A stretch of 64,000 nucleotides of DNA, from NCBI GenBank assembly GCA_963966185.1, contig CAWZYM010000301.1, positions 1,729,501-1,793,500 of the forward strand. Direction: 5' to 3'. This DNA comes from Rhabditoides inermis. Its lineage: Eukaryota > Nematoda > Chromadorea > Rhabditida > Rhabditidae. Below the pieces are notes generated by a model that was not told the origin of the DNA, did no database searches, and was given only the letters and a program-made list of their open reading frames with translations. A program made the position numbers and the translations under genes. Shown here piece after piece: positions 1-13,965 of this stretch; positions within the stretch are counted from its first letter, which is position 1, and the number at the start of each line of letters is the position of its first letter.

Positions 1-2284
1 AGCGCCTGGATGGATTCCATGTTGTGTGTCTCTCTCGATGGCTCACCGAATCCCCACGACAGTCCGATGACCTCGAAGAAGACGACCCACAGGAGTGCGT
101 ATCCAGACGCTCCATACGCATCGATGAGGGTCAGCCAGTGAGCGCCCGCCTACAAAAAGATGATCAAGAACTTTCATATTGAATAACAACATAGTCCATA
201 ATCCTACTTTACGCACCTTGGTGACCATGGGTATTCCGAGAATGAAGAAGAAGAGACACGTGCAACCGAGTGCTAACTGAAAATATCAATTAATTGATTT
301 AATATTCCTTTATTGATTTTGTCACCTTCTTGTGCTTCCTGAGAATGGGGAAGGTGTCTTCAAGGGCAGTGAACAGACCCTCCATCATGCAAACCTGCAA
401 GGATCTCTCTCTCTCTCTCTCTCCCTCTCTCTCCCCCCCTCTCTCTCTCCCTTTCCCTCTCTTCTCCCCCCCCCCCCTCTCTCCCTCTCCCTCTTCCTCT
501 CCTCACCTGACTGTCAAGTCCAAGAATGGTGATCATGAGGAAGAAAAGGAACGCCCACAACTGAAAAGACAAAAGTGTTTTTTTTTTCATCGCAAAAACA
601 AGGAACAATGTGTTTTCTGTGTACCTGTTTGTATGGGAGGTTCGATGCGACTTCGGGATAGGCGAGGAAAGCCAGACCCACTCCTGAACACAGTGAATTT
701 ATTTGAACTTTGAACTGCCAGGTATTGGCTACCTTATGTCCTATCTACTCTCACTCTGGATAAAGACCCCCATCACCCGAAATGTGATGTGAAATGATGC
801 GAAACGCAAAATCATGGTTATGTGATTGCTTTCCTCCTCACCGGGCTTGACGATCTCTGCAATGTCCTTCTGTGCCACCACACTCATGTATCCGAGGATC
901 GAGAACACAGCGAAGCCAGCCAGGATCGACGTCGAACCGTTGATGAAACACATCACGAACGCGTCACTAAAAGGTATCCAATAATTGATCTGTTTCATTT
1001 CAGGAGCGATAGTGGGAGATAGAAAAGAGAGAATAGGAACATCAGGTCCATACCGGAAGCAGTTGTGGTTGAACTTGTTGTGTGATCCGAGTGCGATGAG
1101 TGCTCCGAATCCGACTCCGTACGAGTAGAACACCTGCGTGCCCGCATCCTTCCACACCGTAGGGTCCGCCAGTCTGGAAGATAGAGAACCAAATGGGAAA
1201 TATGATGTGTTTATGTACTCTCCAAGATGTTGCAGTATGATATTTAAAACGCACCGTTTGGGATCGGGCGTGAGGTAGTAGTATATTCCGGTGCTTGCTC
1301 CGGGTAGGGTGAGACCGCGGAGGAGCAGAACAATGAGGAGGAAGTACGGGAACAGGGCACAGAAGTACACGAACTGGAATGGTTGTTTGTTTACGTGTTT
1401 GTTTGTTTGTTTACGTGTTTGTTTGTTTGTTTGTCTGTCTGTCTATTAGTTTGTTTGTTTGTTTACCTTCCTGGCGTTGGTGATTCCCTTCCAGAGGGCA
1501 AAGTAGATGACGAGCCACGCGACCGCCATGATACCTGAAAAGGACCTACATCATACAAAGTATACGTATGTTGTAACAATTGTTAAGTTGTTCTTACCCC
1601 CAAAATGAAGTGTATAAGTGATAGCCCGCTTTTATGAACCCTTCACCCTTTACACAGATACATCTTTCCATTTTTGTACTCACCCAGCAGTTCCCACTGG
1701 ATGCCTCCAAAGTCCGAGATAGAGTCAGTCTGCTGGAGAACGCGGTTCCTAGAATGAAAAGGGTATGTGATGTCTATGATCCCGGATAAATCTATAATAC
1801 CCTGATCTCTCTGAGGAGTCTCTCTGATGAGATGTTTGGCATTGTGTCAATAGTTGAGTGTGACTCACTCCCAGAACTGTTCGACGGAGGTCTGGGTGTG
1901 GACACCAGAGGAGGAGAGGTTCTTGACCAGCTTGGAAACCACGGAAGCCGGCTCCTTCCCCGTCAGACAACCGTACGTGTTCCTGCAAGCAAGAGCGGTG
2001 AGAGGGATAGAGGGAGAGAGGGATAGAGAGAGGGAGAGAGGGAGAGAGGGAGAGAGGGAATGAGAGGGAGGAGAGGGCGCCCCACCAGTAGTTGTCGCAC
2101 GTCTCCCAGGGGAACGTGGGCGAGATGGAGCTGACCTGAAAGAGAATGTTGAATTATTGATTACTAGTGATTGATGTGGGAATGAGGGAGAGAGGGGAGG
2201 GAAGAGAAGGAGGGAGAGAGGCGGAGAGGGGAGGGAGAGAGGCGGAGAGGGGAGGGGGGAGAGTGAAGAGAGAGAAGGGAGAGA

Positions 2285-2326
<42 letters not shown>

Positions 2327-4399
2327 GGCGACGGCATCCGCCTGACCATGTAGAATATGGCCCAGGAGACGATGACGCAGAAGTAGGCGATGCACATGAA
2401 CGCGATCACCACATTGCCGATTCCCACGCCTGCAGAATCGTTATTATTATTTTTAGACACTCTCAGAAAGTCCTATTTGTATGGAAAACATGTGTGCATG
2501 TGCTGTGACTGTTTTACAAAATGTGTTACAGAGATTCAGTGAGCTATTTCTTATCTAAGTACCATATTTTTACCTGAACACTATCTAACTCCATGAAAAC
2601 GTTTCACAAAGGTTCATATTTGTCATTGCGATTCTTTTTTCATATTCTTCATGGTACATATTGTTAGACGCACCCTTGAAGAGAGGGCACATTGTCCACA
2701 TCTCCATCGCTCCCTTCGACAGGTACTGGCCCATCGTCACCTGCAAGCCGTCTCTTCCTCCCTCCTCTCCCTCTCTCTGTCTCTATATTCACCCCTCTCT
2801 CCCTCTCTCCCTCTCCCTCTCTCTCTCTCTTTCTCTCTTTCTCTCCCTCTTTCTCTCTCTCTTTCTCTCTCTCGCTCTGTTTCTCTCTCTCTCTCTTTCT
2901 CTCTCTCTCTCCCTCTCTCTCTCTCTCTCTTCCCCTCTCTCTCTCTCTCTCCCTCTCTCTCTCTCTCTCTTCCTCTCTCTCTCTCTTTCTCTCTCTCTCT
3001 CTTCCTCTCTCTCTTTCTCTCGCACCTCCATGATGAATATGGGCACGGCAGCGAGGCAGAAGAACACCGCATACACGACGAGGAACGAGCCTCCTCCATT
3101 CTTGAAGCACAGATACGGGAACCGCCACACGTTACCTGAACGTTTCAATAAAATGTGTGTTTTTTGTTCTGCTTTGTTCTAAACTAGTCATCCTTCTAGT
3201 TGAGAACAATATAAATCTTGGATTCTTGGATATACTGTTTACTATTTCTTACTCGATGTTTTGATAGACTTCTGACAACCATATTTGTTTGTTTTCATAT
3301 CTAGTCTGTGGGTTACTGTAGAAGTGATTGATCCCTCTCTGATACTCGAGATGGTGTGTGTGTGTGTGGGGGGGGAACCCGCGCACTTTCAAACGCAATA
3401 TAAATCAAAGCTGCCGCGCTGGAATCAAAGAGCCCACTCGACACCATGGCATTTCCCGCGCGTCCGGCTGTCTGCCGCTCTTTCTCTCGCTCAATGCTGA
3501 TCTTTAAAAACCACCCCATCGAGCCCCGCTCTCAATAGCGCCTCTCAATTGCGCAAACTGTCGGCCAGACAACGATACGGTATTGATGGGGGGAAAGCTG
3601 GACGGTTATTTCACAGAGTGTAGTTCTGAAAGAGAGAGAGAGTACCCTCCAGTTCTGTCCGTCCCCCCATTTGCAACACCTCGTCGATTCGCAGCGTGAT
3701 TCGAGGGGGTAATTCGACAGGTTTGCATTTTTGTCCCCTCTCTGCCCTATTCTCTCTCCCTCTCTATCCTTTTTTGACTTGACTCCTGCTGGTATCGAGC
3801 TATTATCGTGTGCGCGAACCGTGGTCTCACCACGTCGCACCAAACCGCACAAATAACGGCAAACCACACCAACTGCTGCGCTATTATTCCGCGCTCTTGC
3901 GCGTGTGAGCACACATTTGTGTGTGTGTGGGAGAGAGAGAGGGTAAATAGTGCGAGTGGCATATTTGGAGTGATGTTTGATGGCTGTTGCGAGTCAAAAA
4001 TGAATAGGGAAAGGGAGAAGGGGGGGGGAGAGTCAGATACGGTCAGAGAGAGTGTTGTTTCAAGCAATGTATTGTAATCATGAAAAAAAGTTCTAGTTTT
4101 CAGGTTTAGTAGATGTTATTTGATGTTTCCATTAACTTTTCATCAGTATAATATCATTTTTAAGCGAAATTGTCATTTCAAGTCGAGTCATGACCAACCA
4201 AAGCACACGTTTTCGAATGCTGTTTTTCTGATTTCGATTAAAGGCGACGACGGAAAGATGCGTCATACAATAGTTATTTCCTGTGCGTCTCACGTTCCAT
4301 TCTGTGTTTTGCCCGTATGTGTCACCCACCCAATCCCACAGCATACGCGATCATACTCATCAGAAAGTCGAACTGCCCACTCCATTGGCCGCGGTCCGG
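1..4399 (-). CDS. SLC6 sodium-coupled neurotransmitter/amino-acid transporter, partial
   Basis: Plasma-membrane symporter that would use the Na+ gradient to import a small amine or amino acid. Sixteen exons join in frame: 4330-4399, 3026-3135, 2674-2740, 2347-2429, 2086-2135, 1869-1982, 1684-1748, 1467-1534, 1255-1373, 1054-1173, 842-966, 625-683, 507-560, 326-394, 217-276 and 1-149, about 460 residues. Family hallmarks visible in order are [14 protein letters not shown] across the first junction (TM1), CDNYWNTYGC in the large extracellular loop, [26 protein letters not shown] (TM6), [18 protein letters not shown] and TILGLDSQ (TM8, sodium site). The initiator exon upstream of 4399 and the last helices beyond base 1 are not in view. 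Introns are rich in CT/GA microsatellites, and the 1.2-kb intron after TM1 is the longest. Nematodes have many such genes (snf family); the substrate cannot be told from this sequence. Confidence 0.93.
407..520. repeat. CT-rich microsatellite in SLC6 intron
   Basis: Imperfect CT/CCCT tract between two SLC6 exons. Related tracts lie at about 1996-2070, 2183-2325 (GA on this strand) and 2767-3021 (CT) in the same gene. They generate long Ser/Leu/Pro or Arg/Glu ORFs that are not genes. Confidence 0.9.
1382..1466. repeat. (GTTT)n tandem repeat in SLC6 intron
   Basis: Runs of gttt with interspersed gtttacgt units fill most of the intron between the exons at 1255-1373 and 1467-1534. Confidence 0.85.
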
Positions 4400-7300
4400 C
4401 TGAAAACGTTGGTGTTATACTTTCAAACATAACGATAATTTATTCTACTTTGCTCTTTTTACATTTGCCGTCATGGTTCACAGAACAATGGTCTAATCGT
4501 TTCCCATGGCTGCTAGTCTGCTCTCACGGTATCGCTGAATCGCGCTAGAGAGCACGCGAAGAGGAGAAAGAGCAGAGTAACGAGATTGCAACAGCTCTTT
4601 TTGCTCGATCTATTCATCTATCCATGATATTTGACCCCATGTGAAATGCCGTTCAGTCTACACTTGAATGATCGTTGCGTGACGCATACAAAGTAAGTAG
4701 ACTAGTGAGAAAGCATTTGTATTGGTTTGATGGGTCAGACATTGGCTGTGCCATTGGTCAGACAGCTGCAATCCACTTTCTGCAGCGTCTGTGTTGTGTT
4801 CTCAATGTCTCTAGCCAGCACCCTGGACTGCCTCAAAACGAATGCAAAAGAAGATAATGAGATGTAACGAGCCCAAAAAGCAATGAAAAAGAACGGAGCA
4901 TGATGATTGCTCTTTGGAATAATGAACTTTGTTCTTTGTGCTTTACTTTATCGGTTGGAAAAGAGAAGGAACAATTTTTTTTTACAAGAATGTGATTACC
5001 TCCTCCTCAGCCTTGCTATCCTTTGCTGCCGCCGCCGCCTCATCGGTCGGCACTGGTTCCAAGCCGTTCTTCGAACGAGTCATTACTGTAAGGTTACTGT
5101 AAGGTTACTGTAGTACTCAACGGATACGGTAATAAGGAAGTGTGGAAGGAAGGAAGTGAATGAGATTACCGCGCGAACGGACGAGTAAAACAACAACAAA
5201 CACAAGTGTCGCTAACCGGCCTTGAGCCATAATGTGGGTGAGAGTCGGGGTGTGTGTTTTATTGTGCAATGCGAGTGTGCGGGTAATACACGCGATCAGC
5301 ACAAACATACTGGTCTAGTCACTGTGTTATGGAGAAGGAGGAAGAAGGAGAGAAGAGAGAGGAGGAGTGGCGAGGGACAGTATTATAGTGTTATGATTAT
5401 GGCACTCACTGCTACGGTAGAAAGTGAGTGAGTGAGGGAGGGATGGACTACAGTAGTAGATTGATTCGTCTGCACAAGGAAGAGTGACATAGTGATAGGA
5501 GAAGGGGGCCAAACGACAAGAGGCAATATGCACTCGAGTAAGTAAACGAGACGCGGCCTTTAGAAAATTCATGAAAACACACACAGCTGAAAAACATGCA
5601 TTACCTACACATAATTACGTGGCTCTAGTTTTAGAGCAGTAGTAGCAGAGAGAGGGGAGAGAGATAGTTTGCAATAACATCTGCTCGAGTTGTAGTATCA
5701 GACAGCACATGGGTGTGAGGTTTACACTAGCAGGCCAATATCACGTGGAAAAAGCGAGAAGCGAAAGGAAATCCCCCTCGGAATAGAATGGCGTGTGAGC
5801 AGAGAGTGTCTGTGTGTGTGTGTGTGCGAGCGCGAGTGTGCGAGAGAAGGGAAAGCCCCCATTACACTTTCAAAAATCATGCCCCTCCCCGGATCAAATG
5901 AAAACATTAAACATGAAGGAATTTCAAAAGACATCGATTTGATAGAAAAAGTGCATGATTTGCAGAAACTGCATCATGTTTTGAGACTGATTTGTGCCGA
6001 TGGAACTTCTGCATGCAATATAGCAAAATGAAGTGAGTGATATTATGAATATGGTCTGCCACTATTTGCGGTTCCAAGTATTAGTGAGAGAGAGGGGGAG
6101 TTGTGAAAAATAGATAGTATTAGCATGTGTTAATTCGTGTTGTGTGACCGTGGTATCAATAACGCGAGAGGAGAGACGCTCTCGTGATTCATCTATTCAC
6201 ATGTCCGTGTCAAGGGACTTTTTTCGGGAGGAAAACGGCAGACCATAAGATCGTCGGGACACTTTTACAGCAGCGCGATTCGTGTTGCGTTAAATCGATG
6301 GAGCGAAGGGTGAAAGTGAAAGGGAACCAGGAGCGATAAAAAGAGAATCAGAATAGCCGGAGAAGAGGAGGGGTGTGTAAACGACGTTGCACAGATTCGG
6401 TCAGTAGTGAGTAGTGTGCAATGATCGGATCGATTGGTGCTTCATCCATCACACACCCTAGTTCAAACAGAGCGAGCCAAGGCCGGACACTGAAAGAAGA
6501 GAAAGAGAAGAGAGAAAAGAATAACAGTGATCATAATCTCATCACGCCTATCACCTATCACCTATCACCCCCGCCTTTTTATGCAACACGTTTTTGGTCT
6601 TGGGGCGCGCGAAATCACATCATATCATATTAGCCGAATGCCAGACGTCAGAAATCAGATTAGCCGATGTGTGAAGTAGAGAAGAAAGTGCGGTGCTCGT
6701 GGAACCACTGGTTCGACTGTTTTCAATGTTGCACAATCAGCGAGTGAGATAACCTCCTACACGTTTGTTGCGTTCCTCACCGCTTCAAGAGTATTTGATC
6801 GGGTATCATTATCAAGTGATAGCGTGGAAGATTGATGCGTTTCTCTCCAGGAATTGAACATAAAAACGAATGGAATAGCAGAGAATGAGAAGTACTGATC
6901 GGGTGCGAGTTGTAAGATCAGTGTAACAAACCGAAATCGCGCCTTGTCAAGCAGACCAATATACTATGACACAGATCAGGTGTGGAAAAACAAAACACAC
7001 CCGTCAGATGATATCACATTGGACAGTCTATTTGAGAAGTTTCCTCGGAGCAACATAACTTCTAAACATATATGCCGTGAGTTGAAAGAGTGTCGAGCAA
7101 TCGTAAGCATCTCATTTTATTATACTCTTACCATTTTCTTTCGAATTTGAATGGCGGAAATAACGACACATGTCGTTCATAAGTGAAAATGGGTACATAT
7201 TATGTATTGCTAGTACTAGGTACTGTTGTTAGCGTTACTACTAGACATCCCTCTCCCTGTCGCATTCAATCAGACAACTCGATCATCACTTGGTCAGAGA

Positions 7301-8007
7301 TTGTGTGAACAAAACACCTGTGTGCGATAGAATCGAAAATCGGCAGATGTTTTGCGGCCCGAAAAATTATGCAGAATCATGGAATGCAAAAGTGACGAGA
7401 GAGACAACAAATGGAGGCATGAGTGCGCAGTTGGATTGATTCGAGGGTTGGAACATCGCATCGCCTCTTTTTGGGCTGGGTTAGTGTAGCAGATGGAGAA
7501 AACAGAAACAGGTTCACAATAAGTCATCCCTTTCTCCCCCTCCCTCTCTCCTTCCTCTCTTTCTCTCGCACAGTCCTTTTCAGAATACTACAGATCAGCC
7601 AGCGATTACAAATCATTATGTCGAATTCGCTGGTCGAGAAGAAAACAGCGGGTGAAGTGAAAAAATGAAGAAGGAGCACAGACGAGACTGGGTGACGAGA
7701 AAACCTTTTAGTCTAGCAGTGACTGACTGCGCGGTTACACGAGTTACAGTAAGACATGACATAATTCACTTTCTCTCAACACTGAGTAAACACCTCGAAT
7801 ATGGAGTCGAATTAGGCACTGAATCACTCACTTCCATCTCGTCTAATACACTGCGCCCTCTCGCCTATCAACACTCTCTCGCTCTCTTTTCCATGTCTGG
7901 CCCACTCTCTGTGTGCAGATCAGGCCATGTGAGTGTGTCTATCTAAATGCACATAAGTGAGGGTGTAATCGGCGACTCTTGTCTACCCCCCTCTCTATCC
8001 CTCTCTC

Positions 8008-8063
<56 letters not shown>

Positions 8064-8242
8064 GGAACCGAGGTGGAAAGCAAGTATTTATAAGGTGCAA
8101 GACAGGGAAAATGCAAGACGGCTACCCATGTTAGAGATCAATTCAGGGACAGAACATACACTGTATAACAGTATATCATACTGTATAACAGTATGTTGTA
8201 AGAGAGAACAAGGTTGGTAGTATGACTATAGTGGTGGTGTGT
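4400..8242. other. Intergenic DNA upstream of the SLC6 gene
   Basis: No convincing exon was found. It should hold the SLC6 promoter and first exon (minus strand), which I could not identify. Visible features are a TG repeat near 5811-5826, a CT tract at about 7990-8060, a short tandem (gtaaggttact) near 5089-5112 and a duplicated actgtataacagtat motif near 8158-8200. Confidence 0.5.
7990..8060. repeat. (CT)n microsatellite
   Basis: Nearly pure CT dinucleotide run between the SLC6 and GTPase genes. Confidence 0.9.
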
Positions 8243-11200
8243 CTACTGTGTGATGCAGCTGGGCTTTCTTGTGTTGTCGTCTCCCCTCTCCTTCTCCTCC
8301 GATCCTCTTCGGATGGCCATCGCCTGTCGGAATCCGACGGCGAATGCTTCTTCCAACACCTCGTCCAGGCCTTCCTGTAAAAATAGTGTTATTTTTTATG
8401 TTTCGTATAGTGATAGTTTTTTTTAAATTTTCTCCAAGGTATATGGAAATTATCTCATCACAACTGTGATTTTTCATCAAGTTGAAATATTGTTTTGTTA
8501 GTTTCGCGTTCTTTTTCTATTACTTATTCCCAACGGGCGTCTCCAAACAAAAGTTAAAATTTTAAAAGGGTTGCTAGGGGCCTAAGGGCTAAAAGTTTTT
8601 TACTCGTTTATTGAATATCATATGATCTCGAAACAACCAATCTGACCCCAGTCTGGGCGCTGCACTCTATGTATCCGCGGGCTCCGATCCTCTTTCCGAA
8701 CTCGGCTGCCTTCGCGAATGGCATCGGCTCATGGGCACGGTCGATAGAGACGTCGAAACACTGCAAAGAGGAAGTGTCAAGGTAACAGACAGGCGAGACT
8801 GACAGACAGACAGACAGACAGACAGACTGACTGACTGACAGACTGATTGGTCGGTTGTCTCACCTCATGGCTAATCTTCCTAGTCGCTGTCTTCATTCGC
8901 TTGTCTATCTGGGTTCCGATCAGGACAAATGGAACGACTCCTATGTGAGATGTGACAGTGACAAGAAGCTGAAATTAGAGAGAAATATATTACCTCTATT
9001 TTACACACCTAATAAAATTCCCCTCTCCAGCTTCCTTATTCATTCAAGAACGCCACTTTGCAACAGTATCTCTCTATAGTTTGCACGCGTGGGAATCTTT
9101 GAAATCCTTTTTTCCAAAGCTTCCGGGATTCGGTTTGAAATAGGAATCTCTTTCATTATTTGTCTGCTATACGATTTCATGTAAACGACACGTCGCATAC
9201 GCAACGCGGTTCATTATGAAAAAGGAAGAGAGATTAGCACTTTTTGTTGTTGTTGTTGTGTGTACCTCTTTGACAGTCTTCTCCACGTTCGACTGTGTCT
9301 CGACGGAGGCGCAGAGCAGATAGACGTGCACGTCATCCGAAGCCTTCGGCACCTCGCCGTCCGCTACTGGAAATGGAATAAGTACGGTGAACAGTGATAG
9401 AGACTGGAGAGTGATAGCTGATAGATGAGTGAGAGAAGTGTATGACAGCATGCCACTGACCTGACAGCGAGCAGTCGCTGGGGGTGCTCGATCCACTGTC
9501 GCTCTCGTCATCCTCCCTCACTTGGAAGATACACTTCTGTCCGGAGAACGCCGTCACAAGTTCGCGGGTCTGAAACAAGTTTTCAGCTAATGAAGTTTCT
9601 CTTATTAGATCTTTACATCGAACCTGAGTCACCAACTTGTCACTGCTACTACCCGATTGGGTCATTTCGATCAACTTATTCAGATGGCTAACGGTTGATT
9701 TAATAAAATCTAATTTCATCCGCTCCCACTCTTTTTCTCTTTTCCACGTTTATTCGGATAATTCCAGGATTGGCTCTCGAAAACGAGACCGCGAGGAATA
9801 ATGGCGCAATCCTGCATAGCTAACCATTCCATCTCGTGTTCTCTCTCTCCCCCCCCCCCATTTCTCTCTTTCTCTCCCATCTTTCTTCCTCTCTTATATA
9901 TGGCCCAACAATGCGGTGAAAAACTCGAAAATATCTATATATGTACACGAGATGTGTGATAATAACCGAATGCTGACTCACGCACGCCAGACATGACTAT
10001 TTATTACTGGTTTCGGTTATTTATATGTGTACATTCCAGAATCTGCTTGCATGCGTGACCGTTCTGGATGACTTGACTATCACCTACTATGTACGTGCAT
10101 GTAAAAAAGAGTCCAACTCTGAATGTTTTGCCTCTTTGACTTGGAGGCGTTACTCGGACTTGAGTCGTCTTCTTCTTCTTCCACCCACCCTCATTTCGTA
10201 TTCATTCTCTGGTGTCGTGCGAACATCGAGTTTCAGGGATGACGATGACGCGAGTTTGACTGGGAATAGACACTGTGTCCCACGCCTACTGAGAGATGCA
10301 CCTTGAGGGGGGGGGACACTCCATTTCCTGCATGCTAATCCGCCTACGTGCCTGCGGTGAGATAATTAGCGAGTCCACCTCAGCACTCTCGGCTCATTCT
10401 TTGCTTTGACTCCCTATCCAAAAAAGGGTGTCTGCAGAGTTTCGGTTCAGCGGTCGTTTCGTCATCAAATAACCCTCCTTGCAGGGAGAGTGAGGGTTTG
10501 TGAATGGCAGGTGTGCGCTGGCATTTCGAGGCCAATTGCGCGCGCGCGCAGAGTTCGTTGCTCTTTAATCTCGTGGCCCTATCCGCTCTATCCATAGATA
10601 TTGGATACACGAGATTAGTTAGTCAGCCGCACACTTGTGTTTGTGTGGTTTTATGCCATCCCTGTGATCAAACTCACATCTGATAGTGAAGTTTTCAGAT
10701 GTTAAGTGAGGCTGTCAGTTGCAGACCTTCCCCCACTGTTTTCCAGCCTGAAAACCACGTCGGAGTTTTGTTAGTTTCCATTCACTGCCGAATCGAGAAT
10801 CCCAAATATAGCCGGGAGAAAACAAGGTTCACTTGAGTGGATATTCTCTTCCAGGAAAAAAACGCATAAGTGCAAAAAAGGCAGCAGGAAACTCCAAACA
10901 CTCAATAATTTATTGTTTGTTACAGCAGTCGTGCAACGCTTGGTTTGGTGAGAGCGAGAGCGGTTGTTTTGGGGTGTGTAAACATCACGATACATGGAAA
11001 AACATCGCTAATCAGCGACAAAAAAATACAAAAAAAGAATGTTGTGAAACGTTGTTCGTCTTTAATGATGTTATTGTGTTTGCTTGATTCTGACATCATG
11101 ACTGCTGATTCCGCATTTGTATCTAATACGCACAAAAAGTTTTGGTTTGCCAAAATACAATGTGTGTTTTGTGTTTGTTCATAAATTAGAGTGAACAATG

Positions 11201-11369
11201 CGCTCCAACTGTAAGTTGAATACTGTATTTTCAAGTGTCTGCCCACCTGTTCATTGTAGTGAAGACCGTTTATACGGGCGTATCTTCGGAGGAGAGATGT
11301 CTTGCCAGCATCCGAATTTCCCAGAAGAACGCACTTGACAACGGGAATGCCCGTCAGAGAATCCGCCAT
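8243..11369 (-). CDS. Atypical Rho/Cdc42-like small GTPase
   Basis: Membrane-attached signalling GTPase of the Rho group. Six exons (11247-11369, 9461-9569, 9266-9366, 8864-8968, 8647-8760, 8243-8374) give an unbroken 227-residue protein. Seen: P-loop GNSDAGKT (residues 17-24), G4 motif GTQID as in Cdc42, G5 motif ECSAQTG, and a C-terminal C-I-T-Q preceded by RKPS, a CaaX box whose final Gln favours farnesylation (family knowledge). Odd: the switch II signature DTAGQ is absent. In its place the exon 2-3 junction encodes an acidic Ser/Asp/Glu stretch (REDDESDSGSS). The P-loop position equal to Ras Gly12 is Ser. Such changes suggest a GTPase that is not switched off by hydrolysis, as in Rnd-like proteins, or one that has decayed (inference). 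The start is the ATG directly after a 3' splice-like TTTTCATAG. The first intron is 1.7 kb. Confidence 0.85.
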
Positions 11370-12786
11370 CTATGAAAAGACATGCGATAGTGGAATGGGA
11401 GAGACAATACATTGTATACGTTATACAACCTCGCAATTAGCGTGCATGATGATAAGAGGAGGGCTCTGCAATGCGAATGAGAAATTCATTATACAGACCA
11501 AAGAAGGGAGTGGAAGGGAGGAAGAGAATGAAGAGACTGGAGAAAAATAGAGGAAGAGAGTGACTGATGGAATTTCGCGTTCTTCTTCTACTCTGGGAAA
11601 TGCTTCTTCCGGCCGACACGGAAGTTTCCGCGCAGCTCCTCTTTACGAACTGATTTGCGCGCGAGCAGCGGGTAAATATCGCAATGGACGCGGGTGGGCG
11701 GAGTGCGGCGGACTCGATTATTCCAGTGATTGAGTGATCTGTTTATGGGTGAGTTGACGGAACGTCGGATAGTAGGAAGTATGAAGGCGGCGAGGGTTGT
11801 TGTGATTCGGGATAGGAACAAAGAAGAGTTTCGCAATCCTCACTGTGACTCAGTTGAGGAATGAATAAATGAATGGACAAGTGGAAGAGGGAAAACAGTG
11901 TAGGAAGTGACACCACGAATCCGAGATGAGAGGAGGGGAGGAGAGAAAAAAGAGAGAAAGAGAGAGGGAGAGAAAAAGAAGGAGAGAGAAATAGGGTGGC
12001 AGTGGGTGGAATTCTGGAGTAGTGGAAATGCATGAGAACAGGAGACGCCAGTTTGTCCACTGCTCATTGAACCCTGCAACAATGGGATCTGCCTGAGCAG
12101 AGAATGAGAACAGAGACCCTCATAATTGAAGAAAACGATACGTTCTCGGAAGGTTCAGCGACTAATACGTGTAATGGTATTGGCTCGAGAATGGCCCCGG
12201 CCGCTTATATGAGTTCTCTTCTACGCCCCGCCCCCTTTCCTGACCATGCAGCTCGCTTGTCTATTCTATTACTCTCTCCCTCGCAGTGAAATCGCCGTCT
12301 AAAGAAAGCGTTCCACTAATTCGCTTAGGCGCTATTTCCGCGACGGATGATGTCAGTGCGAACTGAAAAATGACCAGGAAATTGAAGATTGAGGCAAGCG
12401 TGCAAGCTGCGAGGTCGAAGTTTCCTGCCAGAAGACCTGAATACATCAGATGGGGGAAATGCAAATTAGACCGAATTAGGGCGATGTGTTCCCCGGTAAA
12501 AGAAACGAGAGGGCAGGCGAAAAGTCGTTTTGTTTTGTGCGAGCGGCGCGAAAGGCGCATCCTTTTTTTACGCTTTTTGCTGGTTACTGGAGGGCAAACT
12601 CGCCAATTCGTCACACTCGCGGGTCTTCCAGTCTAGCCACAGGCAGAAACCAACTAAGGAAGATTTGCGAATTGAGAGAATTGAGACAACTGCCAATTAT
12701 AGAAATATTATATGAAGGGTTTCTGGACTGCAGGATGAATTAATCTCGCCAAGACCAAACGCCTAGGTACCTAGGTTTGTCATAGG

Positions 12787-12845
<59 letters not shown>

Positions 12846-13928
12846 CGTGGGTAGTGAATTGCTTCCTCCTTTCTCCTGTCCCTCCCCAGTGTATATTTGC
12901 GCAGCCTTGTCAATGGGGCCTTCTTGCTTTGATTTCCCGGTCGCCCCTGGTTTCTTTTCTAAAAGAGACTCAAAAGTCTGGACCTAGTGTATTTTACTTT
13001 TTCTCGGCGCGCATTAATATCCAATGAAGCAGCAAACCTCTCGTCGTATTCACTCGGTCTGTCGAAAATCCAAAGGGAGACCATTGAGAGAAAACTATGG
13101 GTGTGGGGGATGGTGACGAGTGAATTATTGAAGTGTTATGCGCGATTGTTCTTCTCTCATGCCAAATGCAGGTGCGATTGACGGCCGGAGGCGAGAATAG
13201 AGGAGTGGGGGGGGAATTGAGAGTTGAGAGTGAAAGAGTGTGGGACACTCTCAGTGATCACACATCTCACAGTTGCAACTTGGAACACTCACCCGAGCAC
13301 CCGAAAAACCTACATAAATACAAAGTTGCGATGCGACCAATGTTCTGTTTTTCTTTATTTTTTTCTTGAATACTTCCGCAATTAGCCTGTGACTTTGAAT
13401 ACGTTTGTGCATCGTCGAGGCCAGAACAATAATTATCAATTTACATGTTACATTTTTCAAGTTTTCAGGCATCCAGGCATCTAGTTTTTTTGAAAAAATA
13501 CCTATGGGTGGTGGCGAGTACAATAGCTTCTTACACGTGTTTGTAAAAAAAAGGTTCTGTAATAATCATTGATAAAAATAATTCATACCCACGAAAATTT
13601 CAATTTTATCTCGATGTGTTTTTTAAGGGAACACTTGCGTTGATTAGTGCAGTTGTTGTGGTTGTCTACGAAAATTATTGTGATGCATTACTTATATATG
13701 CACATTACAAGTACAACACATTACATCAAATGAAGTTTTCGCAGTGCCACTGTTTGCGATACACACATACACATGACCGATACTGATTCACTGGTTGATT
13801 GGTTGATTCAATAAAATCATTGAAATCTCGTGATTTAGAATTCGAGGAGTGATCTCAAGATGAAAATGTACAGGACGGCACGGAGTATATCTTCACGGGG
13901 CGATGATGTTAGAACCTGTTCTCCCACC

Positions 13929-13965
<37 letters not shown>

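Noticed and set aside
2651..3182. Long Ser/Leu/Phe-rich frames on both strands
   Set aside because: Produced by the CT microsatellite in an SLC6 intron; the real exons on the minus strand lie at 2674-2740 and 3026-3135.
12261..12614. Minus-strand ORF of 117 codons with hydrophobic part
   Set aside because: No family motifs and no splice partners found.
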